64,000 nucleotides of DNA from Bacteroidales bacterium (GTDB lineage Bacteria; Bacteroidota; Bacteroidia; Bacteroidales; Muribaculaceae): the NCBI GenBank assembly GCA_015061005.1, contig SUXJ01000010.1, forward strand, positions 32,639-96,638. Direction: 5' to 3'. The translations under genes were made by a program, and so were the position numbers. The notes below the pieces were generated by a model, which made no database searches, was not told the origin of the DNA, and was given only the letters and a program-made list of their open reading frames with translations. Below, one piece after another: positions 19,601-27,896 of this stretch (positions are counted from its first letter, which is position 1; each line of letters opens with the position of its first letter).

Positions 19601-21277
19601 GTTACCGTCATTAAGATTGGCGGTCATAGCCGCACCTTGAATTTTATAATTATTATACTCAAGAGTATTGACATCAATATCTGCATCTAAAACTGCATCA
19701 GGCGCAAAGGGATCAAATCCATGACCGGTGGCACTCACCGACGCCGTTACTGCCCCGACACCCAACCCGGGGACAAATGCAGCTACCGGCAATGAGTCCG
19801 CACTCAGCTTTATTGAGTAATCCGACGCCTTACCTTTCAAGGCTCCATTTAACGCTAATTGTCCCGATGTCGTAGTTAAATTCAATGACGCGGAATAATC
19901 ATTGCCATTAGCCGCTATATTTCCACGCAAAGCCAATGCCGGGAGCATAACTCCATCGGGCATGTACTGCTGAAAGGACCGAGTATTTTCCACTCGTCCT
20001 CGTAGATTTAAATCAAGGTTCAAATCAGCCGGATTATTCAGATTTTCAACGACTCCTCCACTTTCAATGTAAAACACTGTTGGCACAGAAGCCGCCACCG
20101 TATCTATGACCAAATGTGCCATAGTGCCGGAAAGTGAAGTTCTTAAATCCATCGGAATATGCCTCGGTAACAGAGTAAGAAACGACCCGACAGATGGAAA
20201 TGCAGATTCCACTACTCCGGGCATCATTCTTGCGCTCAAGTCCAATTCCAATGGAGCATCAACAGCAGAACCAAGCCCCATCATGGCACTAACGCGCAAC
20301 TCTGAATCATCATTAATCAACAAATCAAATTCGCGGGCAAAAAGAGCTTTATCTGTCATAGCGTATGTACCACTCGCCTCAAGACTCAGTCCTGCAATAT
20401 CATCCACATTCAAATGTCTGATAGGAATAGTTAAGTCTGTACCCCTCATCTGAAACGAATCCATCCCCACCTTAACTCCACGCAACAAAAGGTGAGAAAA
20501 ATCCAAGCCGGGTTGAGGACAGACACCACGCGAGCCATACATTACCGAATCCACTACCAAATCAATTCGCGACGATGATATACTCACCATATCAGCGGCT
20601 AAAATCTTGCCGTCAGCCAACTGCCCTCGATGTATATGGGCATAGACGGTATCATTACCTGTCTCCATATACATGGAATATATCACATTACTTAATCTCA
20701 CATCACGTAATAGCAACTCCATCGCGGAAGTTGCCGCCGAATCTTTTTCAGCGACCTCAGTCCCCATAATGACATCTACTCGCGCCCCACTGATAACCGG
20801 CGAATTAACCTCAAGCTTCTTAAAGTCCATACTTGCGGCAAACGAAAGCATTGCGGTATCAATCCGCGCATTAATATAAAGGGAATCAATCCCTCCGGTG
20901 CGATACAGCCCGTCTGAAACCCGAACATTATCCGCCTTTAATTCCCCTCGCAACAATGCAATAGGGCTAACATGTAAGTCCACCCTACGTGATGCTATCA
21001 TAGTATCGACAGGCAACTTGGATGAATCTAAAATCAACAGATTATCTGCCCGTAACTGTAACGGAAATTTTAACTCTATGTTATCAACCGATATCCGCAT
21101 TCCAACGGACTCTGACACTTGTGGCAGAATCCACTGTCCCACCCTATTGACCACGCCAGGAATATATAGCACCGCCGGCAATGCCACCACTATGAGCAGC
21201 AAAACCAAAAGGCTTCGACCCGGCCGACGCCAAGAATTGCGCTTTTTTGGCACTATATCGGTTAACTCCTCAGGCAT
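16667..21277 (-). CDS. tamB: TamB-like translocation and assembly protein
   Basis: 1536 residues. A single N-terminal membrane anchor (about 21-42) is followed by a very long beta-rich periplasmic region made of AsmA/TamB-like repeats. The C-terminal TamB domain (about 1080-1510) contains GRFTIDSGSFRYSLPVISEK-like and FDLATADELSVANELQ segments. It overlaps the Omp85-like gene by 4 bases, the classic tamA-tamB partnership though with tamB first. TamB-type proteins bridge the periplasm and are implicated in phospholipid transport and outer-membrane protein assembly. The start ATG is preceded by an AAGGAG-like ribosome site. Confidence 0.9.
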   Translation of the reverse strand: MPEELTDIVPKKRNSWRRPGRSLLVLLLIVVALPAVLYIPGVVNRVGQWILPQVSESVGMRISVDNIELKFPLQLRADNLLILDSSKLPVDTMIASRRVDLHVSPIALLRGELKADNVRVSDGLYRTGGIDSLYINARIDTAMLSFAASMDFKKLEVNSPVISGARVDVIMGTEVAEKDSAATSAMELLLRDVRLSNVIYSMYMETGNDTVYAHIHRGQLADGKILAADMVSISSSRIDLVVDSVMYGSRGVCPQPGLDFSHLLLRGVKVGMDSFQMRGTDLTIPIRHLNVDDIAGLSLEASGTYAMTDKALFAREFDLLINDDSELRVSAMMGLGSAVDAPLELDLSARMMPGVVESAFPSVGSFLTLLPRHIPMDLRTSLSGTMAHLVIDTVAASVPTVFYIESGGVVENLNNPADLNLDLNLRGRVENTRSFQQYMPDGVMLPALALRGNIAANGNDYSASLNLTTTSGQLALNGALKGKASDYSIKLSADSLPVAAFVPGLGVGAVTASVSATGHGFDPFAPDAVLDADIDVNTLEYNNYKIQGAAMTANLNDGNFKATLSSKDSALNMDLRLDAILARGEKAIDWAMRGNFGRVDLLALGLSDSILSAAMSAVSTGYVSINADSISADLLLSNVGLNIGNETYRADSLNFAVRAGQGTMMTLSGNDMRLDFSTNEALSPFVDALSLTASTASDMITERYIYVDSLVNEIPPFELHGYACGASPVQQFFRPSDINFNDFSFNVSKDSVLNIDAYLHKLVNGERNRLDTITAALTTRNNRILLDVNVKNKPGTLDAFASVGMRGMVYGNCGQFFLNQQNIEGQTGYRFGFLATLTDSVVGLQFTPYNPIIAYRNWSINKDNYIALNPLDFHLFSNLDASGGGSRIRLLTSETDSTQSENNVRLIVDDIRLQDWLQINPFAPPVAGCASADMTITYSPKNITGEGTLALDSLTYGRKTVGDFHLGLGLATDFGGSIYANLGLDVNGKRSFMAVGAVNDSIGTSPLNMYMRIKEFPLDIVNPFLPASTAQLSGSLNGQMNIGGSFNAIELDGGLTFNKAKVKVGMMGSVFTLDSINIPVESNMVRFNDYAIYGSNQNPLRVSGSVDLRRFEIPRVDLDLKAKNMQFVDSKKGRGVDLYGKGFVDLAASVKGSMSFLDVNAQLAVLPETNLTYQISDASVAAGLQPDEGVVRFVNFADTVEVLAADSLVSTSMQMKLSALLDVRQGSQFTVNLSADGTNRAQVKGQGILNYSMSPIQPEGRLTGRFTIDSGSFRYSLPVISEKLFTFERGSYIAFNGAILSPTLNVTATDQVRANVTRAGENSRLVNFDVILNASGTPERLNVGFDLATADELSVANELQSMSANQRANQAMNLLLYGVYSGPNSLSSGPNLSSNALYGFLASQLNSWAAKSIKGVDLSFGVDQYGISPDGSNSSTMQYSYKVSKTLFNDRFKIVVGGNYSTDADAEENFAQNLISDVSFEYMINRSGSMYVRLFRKTGFESILEGEVTQTGAGFVVRRKIHRLADIFNFTKAAKQ

Positions 21278-21297
21278 AAATCTCCTTAATTAAAACG

Positions 21298-21328
21298 CAA
21301 ATCTACAAAATTTTGTTTGAACTGCCAA
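21298..21328 (-). promoter_or_regulatory. tamB-tamA promoter
   Basis: On the minus strand, TTG (21326-21328) is followed after 20 bases by TAGATTTG (21298-21305), matching TAnnTTTG. The tamB start codon is 21 bases further on. Confidence 0.65.
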
Positions 21329-21358
21329 CCTAAAAGCAACATAAGACGTTACCCAAAC

Positions 21359-22060
21359 ATGAAAACGAAAAATAACACGATGACAAGAACACTGCTCGCC
21401 ACGATGCGATTAATGGTGTTCATTTTGTCGGCATTATTGATAACATTTATTTCAATCGACACTTTTGAACGTCGTAATTTCCTGCACAACAATTTCTACA
21501 TGACTTTTCAACTATGGGTCTGCGTTTTCTTCATCATTGATTTTTTCACAGAACTTATTTTTGCAGAAAATAAACAACGCTATCTGAAACATCGATGGCT
21601 ATTCCTCCTGCTAAGCATCCCCTACCTCAACATACTCACGCACCTTAACATCCCTCTGACACACACCGAACTCTACTGGATTCGTTTCATTCCACTCGGA
21701 CGCGCCACTATGGCACTTGCCATCATAGTGGGCTACGTAAGTAAAAATCAAATTCGCTCACTCTTGGCAAGCTACGTAATGACTCTTATCTCTTTCGTCT
21801 ATTTCGGGTCAATCATCTTCTTCAACGCCGAAGTCGAAACCAACCCCAACGTCACGACATATTGGGATGCCTTGTGGTGGGCAGCAATGGACGTCACCAC
21901 TCTTGGCTGCAATATTCAGCCGCTCTCAGCCGTAGGCAAAGTCACATCAGTCGTTCTCGCAATCCTCGGCATAATGATGTTCCCTCTCTTCACCGTCTAC
22001 ATTACCACCTTCACAAAAACCAAAAACTCCGACATCAACGCAACCCCCTCCTCCAAATAA
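21359..22060 (+). CDS. Potassium-channel-like membrane protein with atypical filter
   Basis: 233 residues from ATG 21359; an in-frame TTG at 21317 would add 14 residues. At least five hydrophobic spans are seen, ending in a pore-loop-like segment (WDALWWAAMDVTTLGCNIQPLS) between the last two, as in two-pore-helix ion channels. The filter position reads TTLGCN instead of TVGYGD, so K+ selectivity is doubtful. An arginine in WIRFIPLGRATMA could be an S4-like remnant. It is divergently transcribed from tamB. Role: probably an ion channel of the voltage-gated-like superfamily; the conducted ion is unknown. Confidence 0.7.
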   Translation: MKTKNNTMTRTLLATMRLMVFILSALLITFISIDTFERRNFLHNNFYMTFQLWVCVFFIIDFFTELIFAENKQRYLKHRWLFLLLSIPYLNILTHLNIPLTHTELYWIRFIPLGRATMALAIIVGYVSKNQIRSLLASYVMTLISFVYFGSIIFFNAEVETNPNVTTYWDALWWAAMDVTTLGCNIQPLSAVGKVTSVVLAILGIMMFPLFTVYITTFTKTKNSDINATPSSK

Positions 22061-22100
22061 GCGTACATCAAATATAAATAATTTTATGTTTGATAACATC

Positions 22101-22140
22101 TTGGGGGAAATTATCCCGACAAATACTTTCTGCCCCCCAA
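22101..22140 (+). terminator. Possible hairpin after the channel gene
   Basis: TTGGGGG (22101-22107) can pair with CCCCCAA (22134-22140) around a 26-base loop, 40 bases after the stop codon. There is no T run, so this is only a weak candidate. I see nothing else in 22061-22265. Confidence 0.3.
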
Positions 22141-22265
22141 AATAATCCCTAACTTAGTAGTCAAATTTTGATAGTAATTTACCAGAGAATACTATAACAG
22201 ACAATTATTAGTTAATTGTATTGCATCGTTCCGAGTGTTTTGTAGGGTTTAGGAGAGTTATAAGC

Positions 22266-22298
22266 ATAAAAAAGTAGTCAGCGGATTGCTAACTACTT
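22266..22298 (-). terminator. Terminator of the tRNA gene
   Basis: Read on the minus strand, an 11-bp stem (AAGTAGTTAGC / GCTGACTACTT, one wobble pair) with a 5-base loop is followed by six T. It starts 10 bases after the tRNA 3' end: a textbook intrinsic terminator. Confidence 0.9.
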
Positions 22299-22307
22299 GA
22301 TTATGTG

Positions 22308-22381
22308 TGGTCCCACTTGGGCTTGAACCAAGGACTCCCTGATTATGAGTCAGGTGCTCTAACCAACTGAGCTATAGGACC
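22308..22381 (-). tRNA. tRNA-Ile2 (anticodon CAU)
   Basis: 74-nt cloverleaf with acceptor GGTCCTA/TGGGACC plus A73, D-arm AGCTCAGTTGGTTAGAGC and anticodon stem CCTGA/TCAGG. The anticodon is CAT (minus strand of 22345-22347) and the T-loop is GGTTCAAGCC. CCA is not encoded. CAU could mean methionine, but the acceptor pairs C4-G69 and C5-G68 are those TilS uses to recognise tRNA-Ile2, where C34 becomes lysidine to read AUA. The GACUCAUAAUC arm also resembles Ile2. An elongator Met assignment remains possible. Confidence 0.88.
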
Positions 22382-22471
22382 GGAGGAGTTTTGCGAGTGC
22401 AAAGTTACAATTTTTTATTGGATTTCCCAATAAAATTAGCATTTTTTTGCAGTGACGTGTCAACGAGGCAT

Positions 22472-22654
22472 TTAATCTGAAATAAGGCGTGGGACGTCAA
22501 TGAAGATATCCATTCGAGTGATGCCAACAGAGCGAATGCCCTGTGGAATCTCCGGCCAGATATTCTCCGGTCGATGCGCTGCCCGATAGAACTTAATCAA
22601 CTCCGGGTCATCGAGCAACTCCAATGTCTGCACTATCCGTTGTGCGTTTGTCAT
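22472..22654 (-). pseudogene. Truncated RhaM-like (L-rhamnose mutarotase family) gene
   Basis: 60 residues that align by eye with the N-terminal half of the roughly 105-residue RhaM/DUF718 family: TLELLDDPELIKFYRAAH, then IWPEIPQGIRSVGITRMDIF. After PRLISD it stops where family members continue. No C-terminal half is found in the 90 bases before the tRNA gene. It starts 2 bases after the epimerase stop, so it is co-transcribed as the last gene of the polysaccharide operon. Either a decayed fragment cut at a rearrangement point next to the tRNA, or a short derivative with a new role. Confidence 0.65.
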
Positions 22655-22656
22655 CG

Positions 22657-23652
22657 TTATTCCGACTTGAAGGTGATATTGTCAGAGGGCGGGTTTATGA
22701 ATTCGAACTCAAGGGTGCGAGCGAGACCTTCATCGAGGGTATAGGGTGCCTTGAAGCCTGAGGTGTGAACTTTGGTGGCATCAAATTCCGTGGTGGCACA
22801 GAATTTCTTCACTCTCACTGAACTGATACTGAGTTTCTTGCCTGTTATTTTCGCCAGCAGGTCGAAGCCGTAACCTCCCATCATGCCGAGCCAATAGGGG
22901 AAATGAGTGGCGGGAATGTGCTTGTTGAGCACTTTGCTTACGTGTGCCACTAATTTGTTCATATCGTTATCGGGCTTGTCTATGTAGTTAAACACGTTAT
23001 AGCCCTCGGTAACATTATCGAGCATATGTTTAACGAAGGCAACGATATTGCCCACATAAGCCATTGATTTGCGGTTCTCGCCTTTGCCCACCATCAGGAA
23101 CTTGCCCGATGAGATTTGTTTCAGCAGATTGTAAACATTGCCGCGGTTGCGCTCGCCGAAAATCACCGTTGGACGAATAATGTTGATGTTCCAATCGGGG
23201 TGTGTTTTATGCCACTCTTGCAACACTTGTTCGGCCTGCCATTTCGACTTACCGTAGTGATTAAACGGATCGGCGGGGTGGTTCTCGTCGGGGTTCTGCT
23301 TGTTCAAGCCATAGACAGCAACCGATGAAAAGAAAATGATACGTTTGCAGCCGGCTTTTTCCATGGCTTTGAGCGTGACCTCCATGCCGCCGACGTTGGT
23401 GTCATAGTAGAGCGATACGGGCGAAACGTCATCGCGATGTTGTGCCGCCAAGAGCACTACCACGTCAGATCCTTTCACTTCGCGATCCATCTGCTCTTGC
23501 TCGCGGACGTCGCCAATCACGGTCAACTCATTGAAGAAATGCGACGGCTGCAAATCAACGTTTTTGCACTCATATTTCTGCGGCTCTTCGCCAAGCAGTC
23601 CGAGCAAACGAGTCCCAACGAACCCACTCGCCCCAATCAATGTAACTTTCAT
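22657..23652 (-). CDS. NAD-dependent epimerase/dehydratase (extended SDR)
   Basis: 331 residues. Rossmann motif GASGFVG (about 7-13), catalytic SSVAVYGLNK with Ser, and YGKSK (about 142-146) holding the active Tyr and Lys are intact. The family converts nucleotide sugars; the exact substrate cannot be told from the sequence. It overlaps the upstream glycosyltransferase by 4 bases (ATGA), so it belongs to the exopolysaccharide operon, presumably making a precursor sugar. Confidence 0.88.
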   Translation of the reverse strand: MKVTLIGASGFVGTRLLGLLGEEPQKYECKNVDLQPSHFFNELTVIGDVREQEQMDREVKGSDVVVLLAAQHRDDVSPVSLYYDTNVGGMEVTLKAMEKAGCKRIIFFSSVAVYGLNKQNPDENHPADPFNHYGKSKWQAEQVLQEWHKTHPDWNINIIRPTVIFGERNRGNVYNLLKQISSGKFLMVGKGENRKSMAYVGNIVAFVKHMLDNVTEGYNVFNYIDKPDNDMNKLVAHVSKVLNKHIPATHFPYWLGMMGGYGFDLLAKITGKKLSISSVRVKKFCATTEFDATKVHTSGFKAPYTLDEGLARTLEFEFINPPSDNITFKSE

Positions 23653-24692
23653 TTTTGAAGTATTGTGTTATAAATTTGTTCGTATGATGATGCCATTTTA
23701 TCGATGGTGAATTTCTGCTGATAGGTATTTAAAGCGCTTACTGAAAATTTTTTGCGGTCAGCCAATACTAAGCGCAATGCGTTGACGCAGTCTTGTACCT
23801 CATTAGCTACGGCAAACCCATTTTCTCCATCAAGGATTTCGGGTATTCCACCTACTTTTGATGCCACTACAGGGCAACTACAAGCCAGTGCCTCAAGAAT
23901 CACAATGGGCAACCCTTCATAGTTCGACGGCAAGTAGAACGCATCGGCATAGCGACAATATTCACCGGCATTCAATATATTACCCATAAAGTAAACATTT
24001 TCAGGCACACTGAAATCTAGATCATTTTGATTCCCAATCCAAACGAATGCAGTTTTAGGCATTTGCTTAGCCACCTCTAAAAATAATTCATGGTTTTTGG
24101 GCGGAGCCAATCTTGCTATACATAGGATTACTCCATTATACTGCTTGCGAAGATGTGCAAATGGATCCTCAGTAAGAGTCTGTTTAGGGGTGGGAATTCC
24201 ATTGTAGATATAACGAATATTTCTATTTAATCCCTCGGCAAGCATATTGTCTTCATCATACTTGCTGACACCGACAATAGCCGATGCTCTGCCCTGAAGC
24301 GCTTTTTCCAACGGCAGAAACTTGCGATAGGCTACTCTGATGGAATCGAAGCCATGAACTGTGTAAACAACTCGTTTTCTTGGGAACGCAATGCGCCCAA
24401 GGAGCCCGGCTTTAGATGAATGCAACTGAATCACGTCGGGCCGATATTTCCGATACAACTTACGCATTTGCCAAAGGGCTTTCAACTCATTGAGCGGCGA
24501 AATACTGCGTACCAATGCAGGCAAATGTTCTTGCTTGATTTCGGGCGCAAGAAGTTGAAACATCTTGCCGTCACCCTCACCGCCTGCCACTATGACCTCA
24601 TGATCGCGCCGAGCTAACTCATTCGATAAGTTAACAACTACAGACTGAGCTCCACCGAGCTCAGTCAGCGTAATTACTTGCAAAACTTTCAT
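23649..24692 (-). CDS. Glycosyltransferase family 4
   Basis: 347 residues. The N-terminal acceptor domain starts VLQVITLTELGGAQSVVVNLSN, typical of GT4. The donor domain has LPSNYEGLPIVILEALACSCPVVASKVGGIPEI (about 258-290), the conserved E-x7-E UDP-sugar motif region. It is a retaining transferase at the cytoplasmic face of the membrane that adds one sugar to the lipid-linked repeat unit. It is separated from the EpsG-like gene upstream by 60 bases and coupled to the epimerase downstream. Confidence 0.92.
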   Translation of the reverse strand: MKVLQVITLTELGGAQSVVVNLSNELARRDHEVIVAGGEGDGKMFQLLAPEIKQEHLPALVRSISPLNELKALWQMRKLYRKYRPDVIQLHSSKAGLLGRIAFPRKRVVYTVHGFDSIRVAYRKFLPLEKALQGRASAIVGVSKYDEDNMLAEGLNRNIRYIYNGIPTPKQTLTEDPFAHLRKQYNGVILCIARLAPPKNHELFLEVAKQMPKTAFVWIGNQNDLDFSVPENVYFMGNILNAGEYCRYADAFYLPSNYEGLPIVILEALACSCPVVASKVGGIPEILDGENGFAVANEVQDCVNALRLVLADRKKFSVSALNTYQQKFTIDKMASSYEQIYNTILQK

Positions 24693-24752
24693 ATCAAAAA
24701 TGTGATGTAAACTTCAATGAATGTTTCCCCAAACATTCCTTGTGGATTGGTG

Positions 24753-25982
24753 CTATACAAATGCTATTATATACGGCAATGGTGCCCAAAAAATTTCATG
24801 AGATACACCACAAATGCTTATGTATATCATTTGAGCAAAAGGCACTGACAAAATAATTAGTTTGTATATTATCAGTTTTTTTACGATTCGAACTATTGAG
24901 CAATCTCCATTAGACAATAAAAGTGTGAATAACAATGTTACAAACACATTTGCAAACAGTTGATAACGTGATCCAACAACAGATAGTCCTGTCATCAAAT
25001 ATCCAAATGCAGCAAAAAACAGATATATTCGCCAAACTTTGTTTATAAGACGAAATTTTCGCATTCTTTTAGCTTTACTAAAAATCTTCTTTAGCGAAAA
25101 TACTACTAATAAAAACCAAGCGGAGTTGGCATAATCAACAACCTTCATTATATGGGTCGTCAATGATTTGTCAAATTCTTTTGTGGCTGCATCTGATGTG
25201 TAAAATGATGTTTTCCCTTTTACCGACTCATTTTCAATTCCTATAGATGTTACAATATTGCCAACTGCTTCTTGATAAGATGTGCCACTTATGCTTGTGC
25301 CGAGCAGACAACAAGAGACTGCACTCCAGAATAGTAATTTTTGAGGTATGTTAGCAAAAGTGGCTATCAGTATAATAGGCAACCATGCTATCATGCTAAA
25401 ATGCATAAAAGGCACTATACAAAAAGCAATCAACCATAAGTATTTTCGATCTATCGTAACCTTTATAGCTGCATAGCTCGCCAACCCCATAGCAGACCAA
25501 AATCTGACACCTCCGATAACGATTGGCTTAAATACTAACAATAATAAAACTACTATTGCAATATATGTCCATGCTTTTTTAATGGAATAATCTTTTAGTA
25601 TCCTGCTAATTGTTAGATACGCGAAAATTGCGCCCAAGAAACCGACTATACAAAAATATACATGTGGATTCTTGGTAAATGTTCCAACGAGCCAAAACAG
25701 AATAATTTTAAGTAAATCAGGCTCTAATCCTGATGTATATTGATGATAAGCCGCGTCAAATGTAGGTACATATTTTGAGAGAAATTCTCCTTGAATACGA
25801 AATGAATCCTGTCTAGGATCCGCAAAAGATATACAATAGCCAAATAGCGCGTAGAATAATACAAATGTAAGTCCACACAAAGGGGCCCGAAGTCGTCCGC
25901 ATGCTCGAATAAATCCTAAAAATGGAAATATTAGGAATGTAATGAATGCTGACGTTCCGTATTGTTTATCTCTTTCAGCCAT
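24753..25982 (-). CDS. EpsG/Wzy-type polysaccharide polymerase
   Basis: 409 residues, almost entirely hydrophobic, with about ten membrane spans. The pattern resembles the EpsG family: an early FYALFGYCISFADPRQDSFR loop, GGVRFWSAMGLASYAA (about 163-178) and HFSMIAWLP (about 203-211). EpsG/Wzy proteins link repeat units in the periplasm. Base composition is A+T-rich compared with the flanking core genes, as is usual for glycan loci. Its start overlaps the preceding GT2 stop by one base. Confidence 0.78.
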   Translation of the reverse strand: MAERDKQYGTSAFITFLIFPFLGFIRACGRLRAPLCGLTFVLFYALFGYCISFADPRQDSFRIQGEFLSKYVPTFDAAYHQYTSGLEPDLLKIILFWLVGTFTKNPHVYFCIVGFLGAIFAYLTISRILKDYSIKKAWTYIAIVVLLLLVFKPIVIGGVRFWSAMGLASYAAIKVTIDRKYLWLIAFCIVPFMHFSMIAWLPIILIATFANIPQKLLFWSAVSCCLLGTSISGTSYQEAVGNIVTSIGIENESVKGKTSFYTSDAATKEFDKSLTTHIMKVVDYANSAWFLLVVFSLKKIFSKAKRMRKFRLINKVWRIYLFFAAFGYLMTGLSVVGSRYQLFANVFVTLLFTLLLSNGDCSIVRIVKKLIIYKLIILSVPFAQMIYISICGVSHEIFWAPLPYIIAFV

Positions 25983-26935
25983 TATTTATAGACAAATCGA
26001 TATAGCTTTTTAATGATAAATTTTGTAAAAGACAGTCCACACAATTTGGCTGATAGGCATACAAGTCGTTTAGGTTTAAATGAAAACAACCTAACAAATT
26101 TTATATTATCACTAATGAACTGTTTTAGAATATGATTTTGTAAATCCTCGGTTCGTAAACCGGCAAAAACAACGTCGCACGCACTATCAACCAAATGTTT
26201 CTCGTTAATGAGTTTTTTGCGAATTTCGTGAACACGTTTTAATTGTTCCCACTTCTCGGTAGTTAACTTGTTAGTGTATGTATCCTCTCCAAATCTGCGT
26301 CGATAGTTATAAAATGCCTTCGGAAGATATGCTACTTTTAATTTAGGCAAGCACAATATGCGGCTCCACATTAATGCATCTTCGCCCAGATTGATGCCTT
26401 CTGTCCAATTCAGGTTATTATCTGTAAAGATTGAGCGTTTGAAAAATTTATTACACAGACTATTATACTTATTGCTACTTAGGGATATTTTTAGTAAAGC
26501 ATCTCTATTTAGGCAATGTTCTAAGTTCATACGAACAATTGAAACATCTCCATTGTCATATACGCAATTATAATCACAGATGACCACATCTGCATCATTG
26601 CTACGTGCAAAATTCAAGAGTTGGGAATATGCTGATGCACTGATCCAATCATCGCTGTCACAAACTGCGATATATTCGCCTGTGGCTTTCTCTAATCCAG
26701 CTTGACGAGCTGACGCCAACCCTCCGTTTGTTTTGTGTATAACTTTAAATAAATCGGGGTATTGTTTTGCATATTTATCGCATATTTGCCCACTCTGGTC
26801 AGTAGAGCCATCGTCAACCAAAATTACCTCCATTTTGCGAGGAGCCATTTGCCCTCTCAATGAATCCAAGCAAAATGGAAGAAATTGTGACACGTTATAA
26901 ACCGGGACTATAATAGAGATTTCCGGATTATTCAT
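25982..26935 (-). CDS. Glycosyltransferase family 2
   Basis: 317 residues from MNNPEISIIVPVYNV. The longer in-frame opening (to 27052) would overlap the pyruvyltransferase gene by about 100 bases and lacks similarity, so I trimmed it; ATG 26959 is an alternative. GT-A signatures VILVDDGSTDQSG, TNGGLASARQAGLE and CDSDDW (DxD-like, about 85-92) are clear. It transfers a sugar onto the undecaprenyl-linked unit. It sits between the pyruvyltransferase and the polymerase. Confidence 0.92.
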   Translation of the reverse strand: MNNPEISIIVPVYNVSQFLPFCLDSLRGQMAPRKMEVILVDDGSTDQSGQICDKYAKQYPDLFKVIHKTNGGLASARQAGLEKATGEYIAVCDSDDWISASAYSQLLNFARSNDADVVICDYNCVYDNGDVSIVRMNLEHCLNRDALLKISLSSNKYNSLCNKFFKRSIFTDNNLNWTEGINLGEDALMWSRILCLPKLKVAYLPKAFYNYRRRFGEDTYTNKLTTEKWEQLKRVHEIRKKLINEKHLVDSACDVVFAGLRTEDLQNHILKQFISDNIKFVRLFSFKPKRLVCLSAKLCGLSFTKFIIKKLYRFVYK

Positions 26936-26948
26936 GATATTATTATGA

Positions 26949-27893
26949 TTATTTTTCATAAGGTTTAATACTTGAAAGGTCAGACAACCAAGTATTTGCA
27001 AATGCAGAAACTTTTCCAGATATATTGTCAATATATTGCACTGGCCTACCAATTAATACAGATAAAATAAGTGTATGGAGACGTGTTGTGATAATGTTTT
27101 CGAATGTAGCGATATATTTTGCTCCAATTTTTAAGTTGTTATCGCGAACAATATGATGACCAATAAAATCAATAACTCGCTTAAGTTTGAGCAAATGTAA
27201 AAGACGATTAATCGCTGGATATATCTTATTAATATATTGATTAGATGATATTGTTGGCCAATCAGATACTTTTGCGTTTGAAACTATAATTTCCGTTTCG
27301 GGTACAAATTCCTTGTCTACTCTTCGTAAATATAGTGTAGAGTTTGGTTTTGGAATGATGGATCTCACTCCTTCTAATAATTCGTTAGGGATATAAAAAG
27401 CCATGTCAGGGGCTATATACACAAAATTAGCAGTGAAATTGGCTTTTATTAAGTCATAACTATATTGATCTCGCGCTATTATATGTAAATTTTTGTGTTT
27501 AGATAATCTAATTGCATCAGCTTGTAAAAACTCATTATTGAAATACCATGCAGAATTTGGGAAAATAATAATTTTATTATTAGGGAATCTATCAATAATA
27601 CCAAGCATAAACTCTACATTTTTGCGATAAATATCACCTATGTTGCCACCTCCATTGAATATGATGATATCTTGTGGTTTAACTCTTGAATTTTTCCATG
27701 ATAAAGAGCTTGTTTCACTTAATATGTTATACCCACATTCCGTAATAAACGCCCTAGATCCATGCCATATTAAACTATCGCCAATGTTCGTATGATAAGG
27801 TAGATTTGTTAAGTGACAATCGCTGGTAATTAAAGGCTTTATTATTTTTCGAATTTCAGCACGCAATTGCGCAATCTTTTCAGAATTGTTCAT
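26949..27893 (-). CDS. Polysaccharide pyruvyltransferase-family protein
   Basis: 314 residues. LPYHTNIGDSLIWHGSRAF and IIIFNGGGNIGDIYR (about 30-48 and 75-89) match the N-terminal signature of the polysaccharide pyruvyl transferase family (CsaB/EpsO-like). The middle PNSAWYFNN and the late RLHTLILSVLIGRPVQYID segment also fit. It would attach a pyruvate ketal from phosphoenolpyruvate to the repeat unit, giving the polymer negative charge. Follows the flippase gene after 3 bases. Confidence 0.85.
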   Translation of the reverse strand: MNNSEKIAQLRAEIRKIIKPLITSDCHLTNLPYHTNIGDSLIWHGSRAFITECGYNILSETSSLSWKNSRVKPQDIIIFNGGGNIGDIYRKNVEFMLGIIDRFPNNKIIIFPNSAWYFNNEFLQADAIRLSKHKNLHIIARDQYSYDLIKANFTANFVYIAPDMAFYIPNELLEGVRSIIPKPNSTLYLRRVDKEFVPETEIIVSNAKVSDWPTISSNQYINKIYPAINRLLHLLKLKRVIDFIGHHIVRDNNLKIGAKYIATFENIITTRLHTLILSVLIGRPVQYIDNISGKVSAFANTWLSDLSSIKPYEK

Positions 27894-27896
27894 TAT

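Noticed and set aside
22308..22381. Assignment of the CAU tRNA as elongator or initiator methionine
   Set aside because: The acceptor pairs C4-G69 and C5-G68 and the anticodon-arm sequence favour lysidine-modified tRNA-Ile2; Met is kept only as an alternative.
26936..27052. N-terminal extension of the GT2 gene
   Set aside because: It overlaps the pyruvyltransferase coding sequence by about 100 bases and does not look like a GT2 N terminus; the core begins at MNNPEISIIVPVYNV.
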